Assembly: GCA_023407175.1 (NCBI GenBank)
Contig: JAEYMU010000053.1
Location: 1-64,000 of the forward strand
Origin: Bacillota bacterium
Lineage (GTDB): Bacteria > Bacillota_A > Clostridia > Lachnospirales > Lachnospiraceae
Reading direction: 5' to 3'
Length of the DNA: 64,000 nucleotides
Of the stretch, positions 16,848-24,216 are shown piece by piece. The notes under the pieces are model-generated. The model had not been told where the DNA came from. It worked only from the letters and a program-made list of their open reading frames with translations, and did no database searches. Numbering within the stretch: the first letter of the stretch is position 1; each line of letters begins with the position of its first letter. A program made the position numbers and the translations under genes.

Positions 16848-17918
16848 TCAATAATAATTCATTTCTAATTCTGATTCTAAAATCGTCATGGACAGAACCT
16901 TCATCAGATCAACTTCATAGGGCTCAACTTCCTTACCGTCCTTATCTGTAATAATACGCACCACGGGACGCAGAGGGTAATTTTTGTTCTGCTCCTTTAT
17001 AATTCCAGTGCTGTTGTCGGAAAGACGTACCATAGAACCATTCGGATATATGGCAATCTGCCTTATAAATGCAGAAACCAGCTTGGTATCAAATTTCGTC
17101 TCGGCATGCTCAATCAGATAGTTTACCGCCTGATTTGAACTCCATTTCTCATGATAGCAGCGTTCTGAAATCAAGGCATCGTAGGTATCCGCAACAGCAA
17201 CGATCCGAACAATTTCATGCAGCTCACCGGCCTTAATCCCCGTCGGATATCCTGAACCGTCCATCCGCTCATGATGATACAAGGCCACAATCCTGGATAG
17301 CTCTGTGAGGCTTACGCATTTCTTCAAAGTCTCATAGCCCAGGGTGGTATGCTGCTTGATGTATTCAGTTTCATCCGGCAGAAGATTCCCTTCCTTATTC
17401 AGAATCTTCTTATCCAGTAATATCTTGCCGATATCATGAAACAGTGCTCCCGCCGCCAGCTTTTCCATCATTGACTTGTTGTAGCCAAGCTGTCTTGCAA
17501 TCAAAAGCGAATATACCGTCGTACTGACTGAGTGCGAAAAGGTATATTCATCACAGGCACTGATATCATTCAGGCTTACCAGCATATCTTCCTTTGACAA
17601 TATATCATCAATAATATTATGTATCGTATCGGACATATCGGATAAATCAACCACTGTTTTATTTTCAAAATCATTGATTGTCTGACGAAGTATCCGTTTA
17701 CAGTTTACTCTTGTCTCCTCGGTGATCGCATCCGGTATCTCGATTCCGTTACTTTTTAAATCCTCTACATAAACATAATCAATACCCATATTCTTAAGGC
17801 TGCTTACATATCGCTCCAAATCATTGCAGCCTTCCTTTAAAATCAAAGTATCTCTATAGTATATTGATTTCGCCAGCACCATATCCGGCTTAAGCATTGA
17901 CAACGAAACCAGTCTCAT
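16848..17918 (-). CDS. HD-GYP domain phosphodiesterase
   Basis: A 356-residue cytoplasmic protein. An N-terminal region (DUF3391-like, LKPDMVLAKSIYYRD) precedes the HD-GYP domain at about residues 120-300. Its metal-binding motif HDIGK (near 159), the HHERMDGSGYP signature (near 216) and VADTYDAL are complete. HD-GYP proteins hydrolyse cyclic-di-GMP to GMP. Together with the GGDEF/EAL protein at 8.4 kb it forms part of the cell's cyclic-di-GMP network. No receiver or membrane domain is attached, so its control is unknown. Confidence 0.92.
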   Translation of the reverse strand: MRLVSLSMLKPDMVLAKSIYYRDTLILKEGCNDLERYVSSLKNMGIDYVYVEDLKSNGIEIPDAITEETRVNCKRILRQTINDFENKTVVDLSDMSDTIHNIIDDILSKEDMLVSLNDISACDEYTFSHSVSTTVYSLLIARQLGYNKSMMEKLAAGALFHDIGKILLDKKILNKEGNLLPDETEYIKQHTTLGYETLKKCVSLTELSRIVALYHHERMDGSGYPTGIKAGELHEIVRIVAVADTYDALISERCYHEKWSSNQAVNYLIEHAETKFDTKLVSAFIRQIAIYPNGSMVRLSDNSTGIIKEQNKNYPLRPVVRIITDKDGKEVEPYEVDLMKVLSMTILESELEMNYY

Positions 17919-18037
17919 CCATAATCTCCCTGCATTAGTTCAGTCAAATAAATTATTTTAATGATACTTAATAATTTATTTGGTGTCAAGGGTGTCATTG
18001 GCCTTAGTTTCGTTAAATACTTAATTCTTCTCCTTGA

Positions 18038-19006
18038 TTACAGGGCATTTTCCTTGATATGATGGATCAATTCATCTGCCTGGGTAAATGCCATCGCCAC
18101 CACCGTATCTGCCGCACCGTAATAGATGGCAATTCTTCCGGTTGCCGCATCATGCAGGGTTGCGCAGGGGAAGGTTACATTCGGAACATCACCGACACAT
18201 TCATATATTTCAGTAGGATGAAAGATAAAGGGCTTGCATCTGTATTTTACCTTCCAGGGCTCATCAATATCAAGAATAGCCGCACCCATGGAATAAATCA
18301 TACCATTACAGGTAGTTCCTACTCCGTGGAAAATCAGCAGCCAGCCTTCGTCTGTTTCAATCGGAATGGGGCCTGCCCCAATCTTCGTCCATGCCCAGCC
18401 CTGTGCCTTCATTACAAAGCGGTGATAGCCCCAATGCTCCAAATCAAAGCTCTGGCTTAAGTACATATCACCAAAGGGGGTATGTCCGTTGTCACTCGGA
18501 CGTGAGAGCATCATGTATTTGCCATTAATCTTTCTCGGGAATAAAACTCCGTTACGATTGAAGGGTAAAAATGCATTCTCCATCTGATAAAATTTCTTAA
18601 AATCATAGGAATATGCAATGCCGATGGTTGGCCCGTGGTAATTATTGCACCAGGTTACAACATAGCGGTCCTCAAGCAAGCATACTCTCGGATCATAGCC
18701 GCAGGCAACCCCAATTTGTTCTTCCTTCTCATTATACAAAGGCAGCGGATGATGCTCAATTTCCCAGTCAATTGCATTATCACTTTTTCCAAGGAATAAA
18801 TGCTGCTCCATTGACGTATTGTCACTTCGGAAAATACCGACAAAGGCACCATCTTTTGCAATTACTGCACTGTTGAATATACTATTGGCTCCCGGAATCT
18901 GATTTCTTTTTACAATCGGGTTATTACTGTAACGCCATACAATATCATTGCAGCCTTCCGGCCTTGCCTGCCAGGGCATATTCGATAAGTTTTGTCCTAT
19001 TATCAT
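18038..19006 (-). CDS. GH130 beta-mannoside phosphorylase
   Basis: A 322-residue five-bladed beta-propeller enzyme of glycoside hydrolase family 130, cytoplasmic, splitting beta-mannosides with phosphate to mannose-1-phosphate. Readable family features are RYSNNPIV, GANSIFNSAVI, GYDPRVCLLEDRYVVTW (the general acid region of GH130), MLSRPSDNGHTPFGDMY and GAGPIPIETDEGWLLIFHG. It resembles the beta-1,4-mannosylglucose or mannosyl-GlcNAc phosphorylase group more than the beta-1,2-mannan group, but the linkage is uncertain. Start ATG 19006 has GGAGG four bases upstream; the frame is open 36 codons further. It has its own promoter and lies away from the mannan locus at 36-64 kb. Confidence 0.9.
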   Translation of the reverse strand: MIIGQNLSNMPWQARPEGCNDIVWRYSNNPIVKRNQIPGANSIFNSAVIAKDGAFVGIFRSDNTSMEQHLFLGKSDNAIDWEIEHHPLPLYNEKEEQIGVACGYDPRVCLLEDRYVVTWCNNYHGPTIGIAYSYDFKKFYQMENAFLPFNRNGVLFPRKINGKYMMLSRPSDNGHTPFGDMYLSQSFDLEHWGYHRFVMKAQGWAWTKIGAGPIPIETDEGWLLIFHGVGTTCNGMIYSMGAAILDIDEPWKVKYRCKPFIFHPTEIYECVGDVPNVTFPCATLHDAATGRIAIYYGAADTVVAMAFTQADELIHHIKENAL

Positions 19007-19035
19007 ATAACCTCCATATAATATTTCATAATATG

Positions 19036-19102
19036 TGCACTTATTTTGCATTTTGTGTGCATTTATGAACCATATTATATCAAAAATATTACTTTTTGTC
19101 CA
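19036..19102 (-). promoter_or_regulatory. Promoter with phased TGCA repeats
   Basis: On the minus strand TGGACA (19102-19097), a 17-base spacer and TATAAT (19079-19074) form the promoter of the GH130 gene. Just downstream three TGCA tetramers sit exactly 11 bp apart (19036-19039, 19047-19050, 19058-19061), one helical turn each. That looks like an operator array for a sugar-responsive repressor. Confidence 0.7.
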
Positions 19103-19132
19103 CCCCCTTTGCACAAATTTTTAAAAAGAAAA

Positions 19133-19168
19133 GGCTGTAAACAAGCAGTGAAATGCTCGTTTACAGCC
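19133..19168 (-). terminator. Intrinsic terminator after the TfoX-like gene
   Basis: A perfect 10-bp stem, GGCTGTAAAC (19133-19142) with GTTTACAGCC (19159-19168). On the minus strand it is followed by TTTTCTTTTT. It closes the small-protein gene at 19189-19446. Confidence 0.9.
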
Positions 19169-19188
19169 CATCCTTTTCCTATTTTCTC

Positions 19189-19446
19189 TTATTTTGCAAA
19201 TGCATGATAAAATTCCTTAAGCTGTGCCTTGATATCGGGTGAAAGCTCCTTTTTGTTCACCAGCAGAATTGCCGCTTCCAAGGCATACAGCCGGTGAATG
19301 CAGGCTGAAGCATCTATCCCCTGAATCTTTAGCCAGGCCTGTCTGCTGCCCGTTTCCTTTAACTGCTCATAAGTATATATTCCCACCTGATTAAGCTGTT
19401 CCTCAACGACTCTTCCAATGTTGGGAAGCTCACTTAATTCTCCCAT
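19189..19446 (-). CDS. TfoX C-terminal domain protein
   Basis: An 85-residue protein matching the C-terminal helical domain of TfoX/Sxy: LPNIGRVVEEQLNQVGIYTYEQL (a helix-hairpin-helix-like stretch) and IHRLYALEAAILLV. In Firmicutes this domain commonly stands alone, and no competence role has been shown for such stand-alone forms. GGAGGGAG precedes the ATG. A small carboxymuconolactone-decarboxylase-like gene lies just upstream on the same strand, 74 bp away, and may share the transcript. Confidence 0.85.
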   Translation of the reverse strand: MGELSELPNIGRVVEEQLNQVGIYTYEQLKETGSRQAWLKIQGIDASACIHRLYALEAAILLVNKKELSPDIKAQLKEFYHAFAK

Positions 19447-19520
19447 AATTCTCCCTCCTTCAACCGTTCCGGCAGACGCCTCTTTACATAATCACCAATA
19501 AAGGCAGAAAAACCTGAAGG

Positions 19521-19835
19521 TCAATCCGTCATCTCATAGCTCTCGATTGCTGCGGCAAGGCTTTCCGATACCCGAAGCCCGACCAGAGGCATACTGACTA
19601 AAACCGCACTCTTGACCTCTTCCAGAGAAGCTCCTGTTTCCTTCGCCTGCTTTGCATGATATGGGATTCCTCCTGTCATTTGTAATGCAGAAAGCACTGC
19701 AAGGTATGCAAGCTCGTGCGTTTTCGCATCCAAAGCGCTTGCATTTGAGAGCTTCATTACAAATTCCATAAATGCCGGTCCTGCTCCGTTCGATTCCTCC
19801 ATAAATTTCCGAAAATCATCACTCACCTGTTTCAT
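19521..19835 (-). CDS. Carboxymuconolactone decarboxylase family protein
   Basis: A 104-residue all-helical AhpD-fold protein. The core helix pair ELAYLAVLSALQMTGGIPYHAKQAKETG matches the family, with the conserved histidine. The CxxC redox pair of AhpD is absent (Met and Gly at these sites), so peroxidase-reductase chemistry is not expected. Function is unassigned; many such proteins are of unknown role. AAAGGAG lies eight bases upstream of ATG. Confidence 0.88.
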   Translation of the reverse strand: MKQVSDDFRKFMEESNGAGPAFMEFVMKLSNASALDAKTHELAYLAVLSALQMTGGIPYHAKQAKETGASLEEVKSAVLVSMPLVGLRVSESLAAAIESYEMTD

Positions 19836-20001
19836 ATCAATTCTCCTTTCCTTTTATCCCTGTTAGATAATTGCGAAACTCGCTATATCCCTGTCTATGA
19901 AATGATAATCGTTTATACCATCTCATATCAATAAAGATGCCGGAAAAAAGATAAAGATACGTTTTATTATAAATTTTATTAATTTATTTTCAAGAATTTT
20001 C

Positions 20002-20769
20002 TCAAAAACCCTGCTTCAGTGCTTCAAGAACCCTGCGGTACCACTCCTCGCCCGGCTTTTTATCGGGCATATTGGCATAAAGAAATTTTATTTTATTGCG
20101 TACCTCTGCTCTGTACTGATAATTTTTTTCCCGATAATCCAACGAATCCATCAGCTTCTTCGTCTGCTGCTGCATCCTGTCCCTATTCTGGTAAAACTCA
20201 AGCCAGGCCTTGCAGCTACAGGAATTATTAATATTTATGAGATTACAATGGTCTGCAAAAAAGGAATCGATATTCATGCGCGCCCGGTACAAAAGCCCCT
20301 TGGCCGCTAATACTGAAGTATCCAGAAGCGGTGCTACTTCCTCAATTTTCATGCCATACATATCAACCAGTGAAAATACGATCCGTTGATTTAGGGTCAG
20401 CTTACGGACCATGGCAAGGAAGCATCCATTCTGCAATTCCCGGATTTCCTCCGCCACCAGCACCTCTTCCTCAGGATTTGGAAACGTATCTGTCAAGATA
20501 CGTCCCTCCTGCTCCAAAAGCTCAAGCTCCTCCATAAGCTCCTCCGGCCTTCTGCCGGTACGGCGAAGCCGCATCAGGAACTGATGATAACAAATCCTTG
20601 TCAGCCATTTCTTTACAGCCTTCTCCGACCTTAATCCCTCCAGCCCCTTCCAGGCCTGAATAAACGTCTCCTGGGCAATATCCTCTGCATCCGCCGGATG
20701 GCAGGACAACTTTAAAGCATAGTTATAAATATATGCTCCGTACTCATCAATTAGTTGTTCAATCCCCAT
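20002..20769 (-). CDS. Sigma-70 family (ECF-like) RNA polymerase sigma factor
   Basis: A 255-residue sigma factor. Region 2 is clear (DAEDIAQETFIQAWKGLEGL, about residues 25-60, then KKWLTRICYHQFLMRLRR). Region 4 follows at about 115-170 (LTLNQRIVFSLVDMYGMKIEEVAPLLDTSVLAAKGLLYRAR). Beyond a usual ECF factor it carries about 70 extra residues. These begin HCNLININNSCSCKAW, three cysteines and a histidine that could bind a metal, and end in a basic helical tail. No anti-sigma gene is adjacent. Start ATG 20769 has TGGAG seven bases upstream. The extension may replace an anti-sigma as sensor, which is inference. Confidence 0.88.
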   Translation of the reverse strand: MGIEQLIDEYGAYIYNYALKLSCHPADAEDIAQETFIQAWKGLEGLRSEKAVKKWLTRICYHQFLMRLRRTGRRPEELMEELELLEQEGRILTDTFPNPEEEVLVAEEIRELQNGCFLAMVRKLTLNQRIVFSLVDMYGMKIEEVAPLLDTSVLAAKGLLYRARMNIDSFFADHCNLININNSCSCKAWLEFYQNRDRMQQQTKKLMDSLDYREKNYQYRAEVRNKIKFLYANMPDKKPGEEWYRRVLEALKQGF

Positions 20770-21074
20770 AAAATCTCCATTCTGCCAAATACCGCGCTTA
20801 GGACAGCAGCACAATATTTGCATTAGCTTCTCTTCTAACGTTCTATCGTTAATTGCGGCGGTAATTTTCGTATCTCATTACTCTATATTTTATCACAAAT
20901 AAATTCTTTACAAAATCAGAAATAATATAAGTTGCTAAATTTTGAGCTTTGATTTCTTGATGAATATTTTCACTGTTTCAATAAATACTAATAAGTGTAA
21001 TATTGAAAATATCAAAAATCAGATCACTATCACCGGATTTTGTGCCGCCATGAGCGGCAGAACGCGAGGTAAGC
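20770..21074. other. Intergenic region upstream of the sigma factor
   Basis: About 305 bp between the divergent sigma factor and the small-peptide gene. It contains the inverted repeat TAACG-N6-CGTTA (20836-20851), placed where an operator for the sigma gene would be. A GCCGC/GCGGC hairpin (21042-21056) lies just before the peptide's ribosome binding site. The middle is AT-rich with no credible ORF. Confidence 0.45.
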
Positions 21075-21221
21075 ATGAAAAACAGCAAAGGTACTCCTTC
21101 CAAGGACACAGGAGCAAAAAATAATAATTCCGATAACGATGTGGACTATAAGAATAATTCCAAAGCAAATGATTGTTCCTGCGCCACATCAAACAATTCC
21201 TCCTCCAAGGGCAGCAAATAG
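21075..21221 (+). CDS. 48-residue Asn/Ser/Lys-rich peptide
   Basis: A short reading frame from ATG 21075 to TAG 21219-21221, preceded by GAGG four bases before the start and followed within 8 bp by a terminator-like hairpin. The product starts MKNSKGTPSKDTGAKNNN and continues with Asp/Asn/Lys runs. It has a C-S-C motif near residue 36 and ends SSSKGSK. It is hydrophilic, with no signal peptide, and probably disordered or metal-binding. The framing by binding site and terminator is the main support. It matches no family I know; similar small Asn-rich peptides occur in Clostridia without known function. Confidence 0.55.
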   Translation: MKNSKGTPSKDTGAKNNNSDNDVDYKNNSKANDCSCATSNNSSSKGSK

Positions 21222-21228
21222 GAAAATG

Positions 21229-21267
21229 GGCCGTCACATAAATATAAAATGTGGTCGGCCTATTTTT
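21229..21267 (+). terminator. Terminator after the 48-residue peptide gene
   Basis: GGCCG (21229-21233) with CGGCC (21256-21260) and CACAT (21235-21239) with ATGTG (21249-21253) form a two-part stem followed by TATTTTT. Its position supports the small peptide as a real gene. Confidence 0.75.
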
Positions 21268-21372
21268 CTATTACATTCTGCGGACTGCAGCTTTCTAAGA
21301 AGGGATATCCCTGTCAATTTGGATACCGTATGCATATAATGTTTATAATGAAAGCTATATGGAGCTGAATTT

Positions 21373-22581
21373 ATGAGTAAATTGGAGCCGGATAAGCTGA
21401 CGGTAGAATTTCGGGAAGGGGTAACCCGGACTGCTCCCGTCATTCCCAGACGATATACTCTTACACATTCGGATATTACCGGGGATTTATTTTTGACAAT
21501 CGGGCCTGATTTTGCATTTGATACAATCAATGCACAACGGGATGAGGTACTGGGAGAATGGCTTTCTACCAAGGAAGGCTTGCAGTTTTATGTATACCTG
21601 CATATCAACGGGGAAGCCGGTGAGACAGCCCAGACCGTCCGCAACAATATCTTCCGGCGTGAGCTGCCCCTTGCACTGGAGGCCATCCGATACGGCGACC
21701 GTGATTTCTTTGAGACACATCCCGAGATGGACCAGTATCCCATTATCGTCTATTTTCTGTCAGATAATCTTGAGTACAATAAAGCGGAATACTGGGGTAC
21801 CTTCGAAGACTATGATATAACCGCATCCGGAGGTACAGATTCGCTGCCTTCTGAGATGGAGTATCATGTTTTGATTGATGAAAAAACAGGGGATATGGAT
21901 GGAGATACGATCCCGGATCGGATAAGCTTATACGGAGATAAATTATCAACCTCAGATCTTATTAATAATATTGTTCTTACCTTCGAGGTTAGCGGGACTT
22001 CGCTTAAATCTGATATGATTACTGAGGTTAACGGTTACAATCCAAGCTTATTTCCAGGCGATTTTACAAAGGATGGAAGGGATGACATCTTATTTCGTTT
22101 GGATTTAAGATATAACAGCCTCTCCTCCAAGGATAAGGGCAAATACGGAGCGTCAATCATTACCCTGTCAGGAGATCAGTTTGATACCATATTCGACAGC
22201 GACCGGTATAATACGGAATATCTGTACCTGGTGGAATATGAGGATTTCTATAAGGTAAAAATTCAAAGCACAATGTTAAATCGCTTGTTCTTCCTGGATA
22301 TTAGCGGCAAGGGTGATGAATACCTCTCCCGGTATTATGATAAAAAGGCAAAATTAATTGCGCCGGTACAGGGCAAGGTTCTGGGCCTAAGCAGCCTGGT
22401 TCCGGTAATTGGCAAAGAAAAGAAAAAGTACTATAATTTACTTGCTACCCAGCGTGTTATCGGGAGTACCGACAGCGATACCCTGGGCTATATCCAAAAT
22501 CTATTAAGCTGGAACGGAGAACAGTTTGACTCTGTCAATATGCTGGCAGCGGCACCGGGAGTCCCTATCATTTCAGAGTAA
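21373..22581 (+). CDS. Staygreen-domain protein fused to an FG-GAP/VCBS-like domain
   Basis: A 402-residue, apparently cytoplasmic protein in two parts. Residues 1-155 match the staygreen (SGR, Mg-dechelatase) family: PRRYTLTHSDITGDLFLTIG, RDEVLGEW, IFRRELPLALEAIRYGD, and a YNKAEYWG ending. His32 and Asp34 of the THSD motif are kept; the Cys of plant LHVHCH is Leu here. Residues about 165-395 resemble FG-GAP/VCBS proteins of Firmicutes, with Asp-rich calcium-type loops (DMDGDTIPDR, PGDFTKDGRDDILFRLD) and SDTLGYIQNLLSWN. No signal peptide is seen. The organism shows no chlorophyll genes here, so the substrate is unknown. A GGAG site precedes the ATG. Confidence 0.85.
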   Translation: MSKLEPDKLTVEFREGVTRTAPVIPRRYTLTHSDITGDLFLTIGPDFAFDTINAQRDEVLGEWLSTKEGLQFYVYLHINGEAGETAQTVRNNIFRRELPLALEAIRYGDRDFFETHPEMDQYPIIVYFLSDNLEYNKAEYWGTFEDYDITASGGTDSLPSEMEYHVLIDEKTGDMDGDTIPDRISLYGDKLSTSDLINNIVLTFEVSGTSLKSDMITEVNGYNPSLFPGDFTKDGRDDILFRLDLRYNSLSSKDKGKYGASIITLSGDQFDTIFDSDRYNTEYLYLVEYEDFYKVKIQSTMLNRLFFLDISGKGDEYLSRYYDKKAKLIAPVQGKVLGLSSLVPVIGKEKKKYYNLLATQRVIGSTDSDTLGYIQNLLSWNGEQFDSVNMLAAAPGVPIISE

Positions 22582-22632
22582 AGGAGGCTTGCTGCAAAAT
22601 TATTGTCTGATTTCCATGGGAATGTGTGAGAA

Positions 22633-22662
22633 GGTATCGTTCGCCTTGAACGATATCTTTTT
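22633..22662 (+). terminator. Terminator after the staygreen-fusion gene
   Basis: GGTATCGTTC (22633-22642) pairs with GAACGATATC (22648-22657), loop GCCTT, then TTTTTATTT. Confidence 0.92.
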
Positions 22663-22668
22663 ATTTAT

Positions 22669-22697
22669 TTACAGTTTGCCTATACTCACGGTATAAT
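22669..22697 (+). promoter_or_regulatory. Promoter of the MerR gene
   Basis: TTACAG (22669-22674), a 17-base spacer and TATAAT (22692-22697). The 5' leader would be under 20 bases and contains CCCC-ATAT-AGGGG (22700-22712). In that dyad the AGGGG ribosome binding site can pair with the CCCC before it. Confidence 0.6.
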
Positions 22698-22720
22698 AAC
22701 CCCATATAGGGGTGGTGCGC

Positions 22721-23539
22721 ATGTTCAGGATAGGCGAGTTTTCTAAATTAACGCAGGTATCAATTCGAATGCTAAGATATTATGATGAAGCGGGATTATT
22801 AAAACCGGCAACAATCGATAAATTTACGAATTACAGGCTATATTCCATAGAGCAAATTCCTGTCTTAAATCAAATCATATTTTTACGTGATTTAGGCTTT
22901 CATGTTTCTGAAATTGCAGCTGCTCTAAAGCATTGGGATGATGAATTTATCATAACACAGCTTGAGCATAAGCGTCTGGAGATCGAGGACACAATCAGGG
23001 CCGAACAGGACAAGCTGTCTAAAATCGAATTGGCAAAGAGGGATATCCGGCAGGAAAAGCTAGAGATACACTACAATGTTTCCATCAAATCGATTCCCAG
23101 CTATCAGGTCTTTTCCTTAAGACGAATTATCCATAATTATTATGCTGAGGGACAATTGTGGCAGGAAATGTCGGCCTTTGCTGGCGAAAAAAATATTCCC
23201 ATTTCAAACAATACCTTTACCATCTATCACGACACAGATTATAGGGAAACAGACGTTGACCTTGAAATATGTGCGCCTGTGGCCCGAATGGGAAAGGATA
23301 TGGGCGGTTTTTTCTATCGGCACACGGAGCCTGTGCCGATTATGGCATGTACTATGGTATCCGGACCCTTTGAAAATATTGCGGGTGCATATCTTGCCTT
23401 TGCAAGCTGGTTACAAACGCACAGTCAATATAAAATGAGCGGACAGAACAGACAAATTGTCCACCGGGGGCCATGGAATGAAAAAAGCCCTGATAAATAC
23501 CTAACCGAAATACAAATACCGTTGGAAAAGCTATCATAA
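22721..23539 (+). CDS. MerR family regulator with GyrI-like effector domain
   Basis: A 272-residue regulator. The N-terminal winged helix (MFRIGEFSKLTQVSIRMLRYYDEAGLLKP) is a canonical MerR domain. A coiled-coil helix (about 78-110) leads to a C-terminal AraC-effector/GyrI-like domain (about 120-270), as in BmrR-type multidrug sensors. ATG 22721 is set by AGGGG eight bases upstream. MerR proteins activate promoters whose -35 and -10 boxes are 19 bp apart by untwisting the DNA. Exactly such a promoter stands 40 bp after this gene, in front of the TrmO-like gene. Confidence 0.93.
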   Translation: MFRIGEFSKLTQVSIRMLRYYDEAGLLKPATIDKFTNYRLYSIEQIPVLNQIIFLRDLGFHVSEIAAALKHWDDEFIITQLEHKRLEIEDTIRAEQDKLSKIELAKRDIRQEKLEIHYNVSIKSIPSYQVFSLRRIIHNYYAEGQLWQEMSAFAGEKNIPISNNTFTIYHDTDYRETDVDLEICAPVARMGKDMGGFFYRHTEPVPIMACTMVSGPFENIAGAYLAFASWLQTHSQYKMSGQNRQIVHRGPWNEKSPDKYLTEIQIPLEKLS

Positions 23540-23574
23540 AAAAGCGTTTTGCAGATTTTTTGCAAGACGCTTTT
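23540..23574 (+). terminator. Terminator after the MerR gene
   Basis: AAAAGCGT (23540-23547) pairs with ACGCTTTT (23567-23574), with partial pairing inside the loop. It sits at the merR stop codon and separates it from the next promoter. Confidence 0.8.
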
Positions 23575-23579
23575 CTCTA

Positions 23580-23610
23580 TTGACTCTCACATGATGTGAG
23601 GGTCTACACT
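23580..23610 (+). promoter_or_regulatory. MerR-type promoter with 19-bp spacer and dyad operator
   Basis: TTGACT (23580-23585) and TACACT (23605-23610) are 19 bp apart. The spacer is almost wholly a palindrome, CTCACAT-G-ATGTGAG, with GACTCTC...GAGGGTC flanks. This is the standard architecture of MerR-activated promoters. It drives the TrmO-like gene and is most simply a target of the MerR protein encoded just upstream. Confidence 0.88.
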
Positions 23611-23650
23611 GAATTTGCAGATAAAATAAACTTTATTTATGGAGGTATGT

Positions 23651-24130
23651 ATGATGCAGAATTATCAAGTAAGCCCTATCGGTAAAATTAACGTAAAGAA
23701 TGAAGGAACGTTTATTGAGCTTGAACCAAAATATGTTCCGGCCCTGCAAGCCTTGGATGGCTTCAGCCATATCAATGTTATCTGGTGGTTCAGTGATTTT
23801 GACAATAAGAACCTGAGAGAGGTAGTTGAAACTCCCCGGCCATATAAAAAAGCTCCGGCTATAATGGGTATCTTTGCCACAAGATCGCCTATCCGTCCAA
23901 ACCCTATCGCACTGACTGCGGCCCAGATTATTCATATTGACTACACAAAAGGCATCCTTCAAATCGCCTATATTGACGCTAACGATGGAACGCCTGTGCT
24001 TGACATAAAGCCCTATACGCCGAGCCTCGACCGAGTGGAAACTCCCGGCGTACCGGAATGGTGCAGCCATTGGCCTAAAAACTTAGAGGAATCGGAAGCT
24101 TTTGCTTGGGAAAATGAGTTTAATTTTTAA
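23651..24130 (+). CDS. TrmO/TsaA family SAM-dependent methyltransferase
   Basis: A 159-residue beta-barrel methyltransferase of the YaeB/TrmO family, whose Escherichia coli member N6-methylates t6A37 in tRNA-Thr. Family hallmarks are PIGKI near the start, LDGFSHINVIWWF, IFATRSPIRPNPIALTAAQI (the SAM-binding signature), DGTPVLDIKPYTPSLD and a tryptophan-rich end. It is shorter than the E. coli protein and lacks its extra C-terminal part. GGAGG lies five bases before ATG 23651, and ATG 23654 is equally possible. Control by a MerR-type promoter is unusual for tRNA modification, so this branch may instead act on a small molecule. Confidence 0.88.
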   Translation: MMQNYQVSPIGKINVKNEGTFIELEPKYVPALQALDGFSHINVIWWFSDFDNKNLREVVETPRPYKKAPAIMGIFATRSPIRPNPIALTAAQIIHIDYTKGILQIAYIDANDGTPVLDIKPYTPSLDRVETPGVPEWCSHWPKNLEESEAFAWENEFNF

Positions 24131-24145
24131 TAGGACCGGTTTTTA

Positions 24146-24172
24146 TAGTAAGGGTGCGCTGCGCCCTTACTA
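24146..24172. terminator. Hairpin after the TrmO-like gene
   Basis: A 12-13-base arm, ATAGTAAGGGTGC (24146-24158), with its complement up to 24172. It lies between convergent genes; the T-run is poor on the plus strand. Confidence 0.65.
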
Positions 24173-24216
24173 TTTACCGCAAAAGCCGGATCTTCCATAG
24201 AAGGTCAACACTCTTA

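Noticed and set aside
21373..22581. A chlorophyll-degradation pathway
   Set aside because: Only the staygreen domain points that way; no other tetrapyrrole gene is in the window and the host looks fermentative.
23651..24130. Use of the earlier in-frame ATG at 23639 as start
   Set aside because: GGAGG at 23641-23645 would lie inside the coding region and no other site precedes it.
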